A DNA stretch of 8,543 bases from Campylobacter sp. UBA1713 (lineage in GTDB: Bacteria > Campylobacterota > Campylobacteria > Campylobacterales > Campylobacteraceae): contig DCIZ01000142.1 in the NCBI GenBank assembly GCA_002317305.1, positions 1,898 to 10,440 of the forward strand, given 5' to 3'. Shown piece by piece: positions 6,101-8,543 of this stretch. The notes under the pieces are model-generated. The model saw only the letters and a program-made list of their open reading frames with translations, searched no databases and was not told the origin of the DNA. The position numbers and the translations under genes are program-made. Numbering within the stretch: the stretch's first letter is position 1; every line of letters begins with the position of its first letter.

Positions 6101-8109
6101 ATGCAGCACAAAACGCCACAGATGCAAAAGACGAGATTCAAAAAGCACTCGCTTCGGCAAAAGAGGCACAGGCAAACATCGTCAAAAACCGTGCGCTTGA
6201 GGACGCAAAACGTGCCAACGAGATAGCACAAAAGGCAAATTTGGCTTTGCAAGAGGCACGCGCACTTAGTGGCGAGGCGGAGATTCGCGCAAAGATAAAA
6301 GAGGTCGAAAAGCTACAAGACGATGCTGAAAAGCTAGTCTTTAGCATAGACAAGCTAGGCGACGCAGCGGGCGAGCAGGCAAAAGCTACTAACGAAGCGA
6401 CAAAAGAGCTCATAGCCCAAACAGACAACGGCGTAAATGAGCTACTGGCAAAAGTGGTAAAAGAGCACGCTTTGCAAGATGCAAACATGGCTTTAGAGCT
6501 TGCGCACGCCGCAAAAGATTCAGCGCTAGATGCACGTGAGGCAGAGAGTGATGGAGACGAAAAAGAGGCTTTGAGACTACTAGGAAAGACAGACGAGCTA
6601 CGAGTAAAGGCGCGTGAGCTCATTCACGGCGTAAACAAAGTAGGCAAAGCAGCGGGCGAGGAGGCGCTAGAAAAGAGCAAAGAGGCAGAGAGTTTAGCAG
6701 CGCAGTCTCAAGAGATAGCCCAAAGCGTGCGTGATGCGATTCGTGCTAAAAACGCAAAACTAAACCGCGACCTTCACGACAGACTAAACGACACAGAGGC
6801 AGAGCTTTACTCGACTTCGGCAAAACTAGACGCAACGTCAGCAAAGCTGAGCGACACAGAAGCAGAGCTTTACTCTACTTCAGCAGAGCTAGACGCCACA
6901 GCTGAGCGGCTAAATTTAACAGCAGCGCAGCTAGAAGAGGAGCGAACTAGACGTGTGCTAAAAACAGACGCAAAGAGATCGCTAGACTTTGCAAACGCAG
7001 CTTTACGGGAGGCAAAACAGGCAAAAGCGCTAAAAGGCGAAGAGTCAAATTTAAAAGTGCGTGAGTCAGAAGCCTTTTCAGCCGACTCTGACGTGCTTTC
7101 TGGACGCGTGCTAGCTAGCAAGCTTTCAGATGAGGACGACAGAAAGACAGCGCAAGAGGCGCAAGCAGTAAACAAAACGGCAAAAGAGCTAGCACAAAAG
7201 GTAAAAATTCGTCAAGAGGCTTTGGGTGGCGGACTAGACAAGGCAGACGCAGAGGCAAACGAGGCTTTGACTTTGGCAAAACTAGGCTCACTCGGTGGCG
7301 AAGGCGCGCTGGCAAAACTAGACGAGGCACAAAGGCTAGCCGAGTCTTCTTTGGCGTTTACGGACAAGGCAAAAACGTGCGAAGATGCGGAGGTCATAGG
7401 GCGTGCAAAAGAGATAGAGGTCAAGTCAAAACGTGCTTTAAAGATGGTCAAAAAAGCAAAGAGCTCGACTACTTCGTGGTTTGCAAATTTGTTCCGAAAC
7501 GACAACGCAGAGGGCAAAAACGGACGCTACAAAGGCGCTTTGACGGTGAGTTTGCTTTTAAGCATCATCATTTTGGCGGTGCAAAGCTACTACTCTTTTG
7601 TAACAAAGTCAGTCGCTTTTGGTGCTGACAGCGCACTCTTTTTGACACACGTGGTTTCGCTAGCGTTTAGCTGGTATGCGCTGAACTTCGCAAAAGATGG
7701 CAAAGGCAAATTTGGCTACTACAAGATAGCACCAGCGCTTGCGGTGTTTAGCGGGCTAGTGCTTGCGCTCGTGGGCGTGGGCGTGGTGGTCGTGGCTAGT
7801 TTGCGTTTTGTAACGCCTGTTTTTGTGGATCTTTTCGTGATGCTCATCGTTTGTGCGGCGTGCTTGCTGGCAAAATCTGTCGTAGGACTCATAATGCTCA
7901 TGTCAAACACAAACGAGATAAACGCAAAGGCATCTTTAGCGCACGTGGTAACTGACACGATTAGCGCGCTTGCTGTCATCGCTGTCGGCGTGGTGGCTTA
8001 CTTCACGGCGTGGTTGTGGCTAGAAAACGTGCTTGCGATTCTCATAGGGCTTTTCATCATTCGGTGGGCGCTCTCTTTGATGGTAGCGGGCGTGCGGTTT
8101 AAAAAGTAA
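3112..8109 (+). CDS. Giant Ala/Glu/Lys-rich helical-repeat protein with C-terminal CDF-type membrane domain
   Basis: The 1665-residue protein (estimated 175-180 kDa) has no signal peptide. Residues ~10-1460 are low-complexity Ala/Glu/Lys/Asp/Leu sequence with few prolines and heptad-like spacing, expected to be helical. Glycine motifs (mostly GxxAGEEA) recur at about 135, 279, 497, 695, 787, 991, 1083 and 1178, many preceded by a V/I/L-rich segment such as EKLLFAI. A basic, Trp-containing linker (KSSTTSWFANLF, ~1450-1462) leads to six predicted membrane helices (~1476-1497, 1505-1526, 1540-1567, 1572-1597, 1608-1632, 1637-1662). They match CDF metal exporters: GAD in TM2, FGYYK after it, HVVTD (H1611, D1615) in TM5. 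The TM2 Asp position appears to be H1513, the preceding H/D is Leu, and the usual cytosolic C-terminal domain is absent (ends RFKK). By CDF topology the helical part should be cytoplasmic. Function is unknown: anchored scaffold/filament or unusual transporter. It is probably monocistronic, since a strong terminator follows. Confidence 0.85.
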   Translation: MSDDLTFLSNTDEEAVAQEAKKLADEAQRLAEQAEAALELAKKRAQLAALRAKERAEERAREQAEAEERRRREAEALINEANENAQKALDAANKACELAQDASNLDGEDVREAVEKARDFISEAERYISAVEAKGEKAGEEAIAKAAEAKKRADDARKMIYEVDAALQEEAKRNAELMAQKLAAEAEAKRKAEEEAANLAKRLQDAQDQILAKKEALQREALKDANEAQNLAAKAQTALGEAKEAQEANDQNETKQKLEETKGFARKALGVAGLVEAQGEDAGEEALEKALDAKTKAQNTLDEAVALRARIDASERAHAEELAQRLAVAQEAKDASLSKAAEQAVAAVEAANEATNLLGVAATQNADDAVASIRQARLKADDALKLAASAQAQCGDDKEIYEVAEGAKKAALAAKENADSLESQIYKEREVAAAAKAVADRANADASRALEFAAKAKEQAASALNAKSEDEARAFLRGATDSGLDAKRLVDAVEAQGEAAGSEALAKANATKELLAQASNLANEAEQKLAQNSEAKLDEQAADALNLAREAKADAQSVSDRVCDGEAVNRGEIDSCRERAQEALLSASGLRNGATPARLAVLDDATQNARDALKLSDKAEADLAKLELKLELEQKAQEQSLADALNALEMAKKAFAEAEAAVASKDNALIEAKIKEAQRLKDEAEKLLFAIGKKGDFSGEEAQNIASAGAEALVDASRLIEEAKANLVKNNAEKDALEALELAKKAFAEAEAAVASKDNALIEEKIKEAQRLKEEAEKLLFAISKDGDAAGENALNLAGDGRALLANTALLIEEAKANLVKNSAQKDAEEALELARRANELLNEARAMGGEDVEAVAQADAALKEALEKLSNAQNLVYDASSIDELKEMAAQRDKDAAREEILANADKVIADAQNDIASGVNADAASAAISEAQRVKELLDKVNLSGASIGGAGKLGEPKASEEEIFSKIKEAHELQNRAEKLVFGVDNLGNKAGVDAAQNATDAKDEIQKALASAKEAQANIVKNRALEDAKRANEIAQKANLALQEARALSGEAEIRAKIKEVEKLQDDAEKLVFSIDKLGDAAGEQAKATNEATKELIAQTDNGVNELLAKVVKEHALQDANMALELAHAAKDSALDAREAESDGDEKEALRLLGKTDELRVKARELIHGVNKVGKAAGEEALEKSKEAESLAAQSQEIAQSVRDAIRAKNAKLNRDLHDRLNDTEAELYSTSAKLDATSAKLSDTEAELYSTSAELDATAERLNLTAAQLEEERTRRVLKTDAKRSLDFANAALREAKQAKALKGEESNLKVRESEAFSADSDVLSGRVLASKLSDEDDRKTAQEAQAVNKTAKELAQKVKIRQEALGGGLDKADAEANEALTLAKLGSLGGEGALAKLDEAQRLAESSLAFTDKAKTCEDAEVIGRAKEIEVKSKRALKMVKKAKSSTTSWFANLFRNDNAEGKNGRYKGALTVSLLLSIIILAVQSYYSFVTKSVAFGADSALFLTHVVSLAFSWYALNFAKDGKGKFGYYKIAPALAVFSGLVLALVGVGVVVVASLRFVTPVFVDLFVMLIVCAACLLAKSVVGLIMLMSNTNEINAKASLAHVVTDTISALAVIAVGVVAYFTAWLWLENVLAILIGLFIIRWALSLMVAGVRFKK
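5050..5601 (+). repeat. Two 276-bp tandem units within the giant gene
   Basis: Unit 5050-5325 and unit 5326-5601 are offset by exactly 276 bases (92 codons). Bases 5060-5123 are identical to 5336-5399 at all 64 positions, including silent sites, and the remainder is diverged. Each unit encodes a helix around AEAEAAVASKDNALIE, then a helix around IKEAQRLK-EAEKLLFAI, then the glycine turn and LIEEAKANLVKN. A partial third start (GCTTTGGAGCTGGC) follows at 5602. The near-identity implies recent duplication or gene conversion. Confidence 0.85.
6790..6915 (+). repeat. Two 63-bp tandem units encoding a 21-residue (three-heptad) repeat
   Basis: 6790-6852 and 6853-6915 encode DTEAELYSTSAKLDATSAKLS and its variant, ending AERLN. 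Leu/Ala spacing fits three heptads per unit. The segment is richer in Ser, Thr and Tyr than the rest of the helical region and lies after the last glycine motif, so it may be a distinct coiled-coil stalk between the repeat array and the membrane domain. Confidence 0.8.
7537..8106 (+). other. CDF-type six-helix membrane domain (part of the giant protein)
   Basis: This is the coding span of the membrane domain, residues ~1476-1665. CDF proteins exchange divalent metals (Zn, Mn, Fe, Co, Cd) for protons using residues in TM2 and TM5. The TM5 pair HxxxD is present (H1611, D1615). Counting seven residues on from the Asp of GAD in TM2 reaches H1513, where most CDFs have Asp, and the residue four before it is Leu (L1509) rather than His/Asp. 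The Glu usually found shortly after the FG motif is Ala. Only three site-A ligands are therefore apparent, and the dimerising C-terminal domain is missing. Alignment was by eye. Confidence 0.7.
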
Positions 8110-8166
8110 ATTTTTTGTGTGGGTTTTGGCTTATCAAAACTCGCACTTCCTCGCACTTAAATGTTT

Positions 8167-8207
8167 AACGTGTTAAAGAATTTCAAATTTCTTTACACGT
8201 TTTTTTT
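8167..8207 (+). terminator. Strong intrinsic terminator of the giant gene
   Basis: AACGTGT (8167-8173) pairs with ACACGTT (8195-8201); after one bulged T, AAAGAA (8175-8180) pairs with TTCTTT (8189-8194), leaving an 8-base loop. The stem runs into an uninterrupted T-tract to 8207. It starts 58 bases after the stop codon. Between the stop and the hairpin, CTCGCACTT occurs twice (8140-8148, 8150-8158). Confidence 0.85.
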
Positions 8208-8233
8208 GTAAATTTTTTTAAACGGATAAATTT

Positions 8234-8323
8234 ATGCAAGATTTAAAAATATACAAAATTCCACTTCTGCCACTTGAATTTAAATTTGAAAAAACACATT
8301 TTAAGGGCATCTCTAAAAACTAG
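8234..8323 (+). pseudogene. 29-codon open frame, possibly a decayed Fic-type N-terminus
   Basis: The ATG at 8234 is preceded by a weak GGA at 8225 and opens a 29-residue frame (MQDLKIYKIPLLPLEFKFE... ending GISKN) closed by TAG at 8321. The pattern PLLPLEFKFE followed by KGISK resembles, from memory, the start of Fic-family AMP-transferase proteins (PLLPxxFDFET ... ELKGISKT). Beyond the stop the same frame reads LILQE, also a Fic N-domain-like string. If so, about 20 residues are missing and the gene is dead. The likeness is short and may be chance; a small peptide gene or no gene are equally possible. Confidence 0.2.
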
Positions 8324-8506
8324 TTTGGCTTGATTTTACAGGAAACATCGCCTAACACCGAGCGCTTCGCTTGTTTTACAGGAACTTCGTTTCAAGGAAG
8401 CTTCGCTTTGTGGAGTGTTTTTAGCGAATTTTTGTTTTAAAATGAGGAGAATACTGTCGTATTTGACGAATTTTAAGATAAAAATATTCAAACAAAAACA
8501 AAAAAG
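8324..8506. other. Non-coding AT-rich stretch with small repeats
   Basis: No convincing gene is present on either strand. TTTTACAGGAA occurs at 8334-8344 and 8374-8384 (40-base offset), and GCTTCGCTT-type strings recur between and after these. An AGGAG-like string near 8446 has no useful start codon after it. The sequence looks like decayed or repeat-derived intergenic DNA. Confidence 0.5.
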
Positions 8507-8537
8507 AAAGCCACTAACTTCTGTTAAATGGTTTTTT
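8501..8537 (-). terminator. Probable terminator for a gene entering from the right
   Basis: 8507-8518 pairs with 8523-8535 around the loop TTCT, with a small internal mismatch. Read on the minus strand the stem is followed by a T-rich run (TTTCTTTTTT, complement of 8500-8509), which fits an intrinsic terminator for a leftward gene beyond the window. T's on the plus side could make it bidirectional. Confidence 0.5.
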
Positions 8538-8543
8538 AGAGGT

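Noticed and set aside
3112..7500. TolA, surface adhesin or M-protein-like identity for the Ala/Glu/Lys-rich region
   Set aside because: No signal peptide, no N-terminal membrane helix, no TolA C-terminal domain and no wall anchor; the only membrane part is the C-terminal CDF-like domain.
3162..7517. Long minus-strand open frames (up to ~214 codons) opposite the giant gene
   Set aside because: They are Ser/Ala/Phe- or Leu/Arg-rich mirror images of the biased GCA/GAA/AAA codons of the sense gene; no ribosome binding sites or independent families.

Overview
The window looks like a chromosomal segment of a Campylobacter-type bacterium (Campylobacterota), probably one of the less AT-rich species. 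The evidence is the short IspE ending just after its last glycine motif, the frequent AAATTT-G (Asn-Leu) codon pairs, and AT-rich gaps between moderately GC-rich genes. The species call is an inference.

Layout: (1) Positions 1-124 are a repeat element leading into ispE (125-964, +), the MEP-pathway isoprenoid kinase. (2) Positions 965-1639 hold no gene. This gap, between convergent ispE and nadV, is packed with repeats: an AT-rich inverted repeat, two ~101-bp direct repeats exactly 300 bp apart, a 21-bp perfect hairpin, a 40-bp near-perfect inverted repeat, and a 39-bp tandem repeat abutting the nadV stop. Part of it is an inverted copy of the sequence upstream of ispE. (3) Positions 1640-3001 (-) encode a complete nicotinamide phosphoribosyltransferase (NAD salvage). 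(4) Positions 3002-3111 are a short AT-rich divergent promoter region. (5) Positions 3112-8109 (+) encode a single 1665-residue protein: about 1460 residues of Ala/Glu/Lys-rich helical repeats joined to a six-helix membrane domain of the cation diffusion facilitator (CDF) type. It is followed by a strong intrinsic terminator. (6) Positions 8210-8543 are mostly non-coding, with a 29-codon possible gene remnant and a terminator-like hairpin at the right edge.

The outstanding object is the giant coiled-coil/CDF fusion. Its transporter-like part lacks the usual cytosolic C-terminal domain and has an altered TM2 metal motif, while keeping HxxxD in TM5. Its helical part is built from ~92-109-residue units marked by a GxxxG-type motif (usually GxxAGEEA). 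It could be a membrane-anchored scaffold or filament, or a transporter with a very large cytoplasmic appendage; the sequence does not decide. The three genes share no obvious pathway. nadV and the giant gene are divergent, so they may share regulatory DNA, but not an operon.
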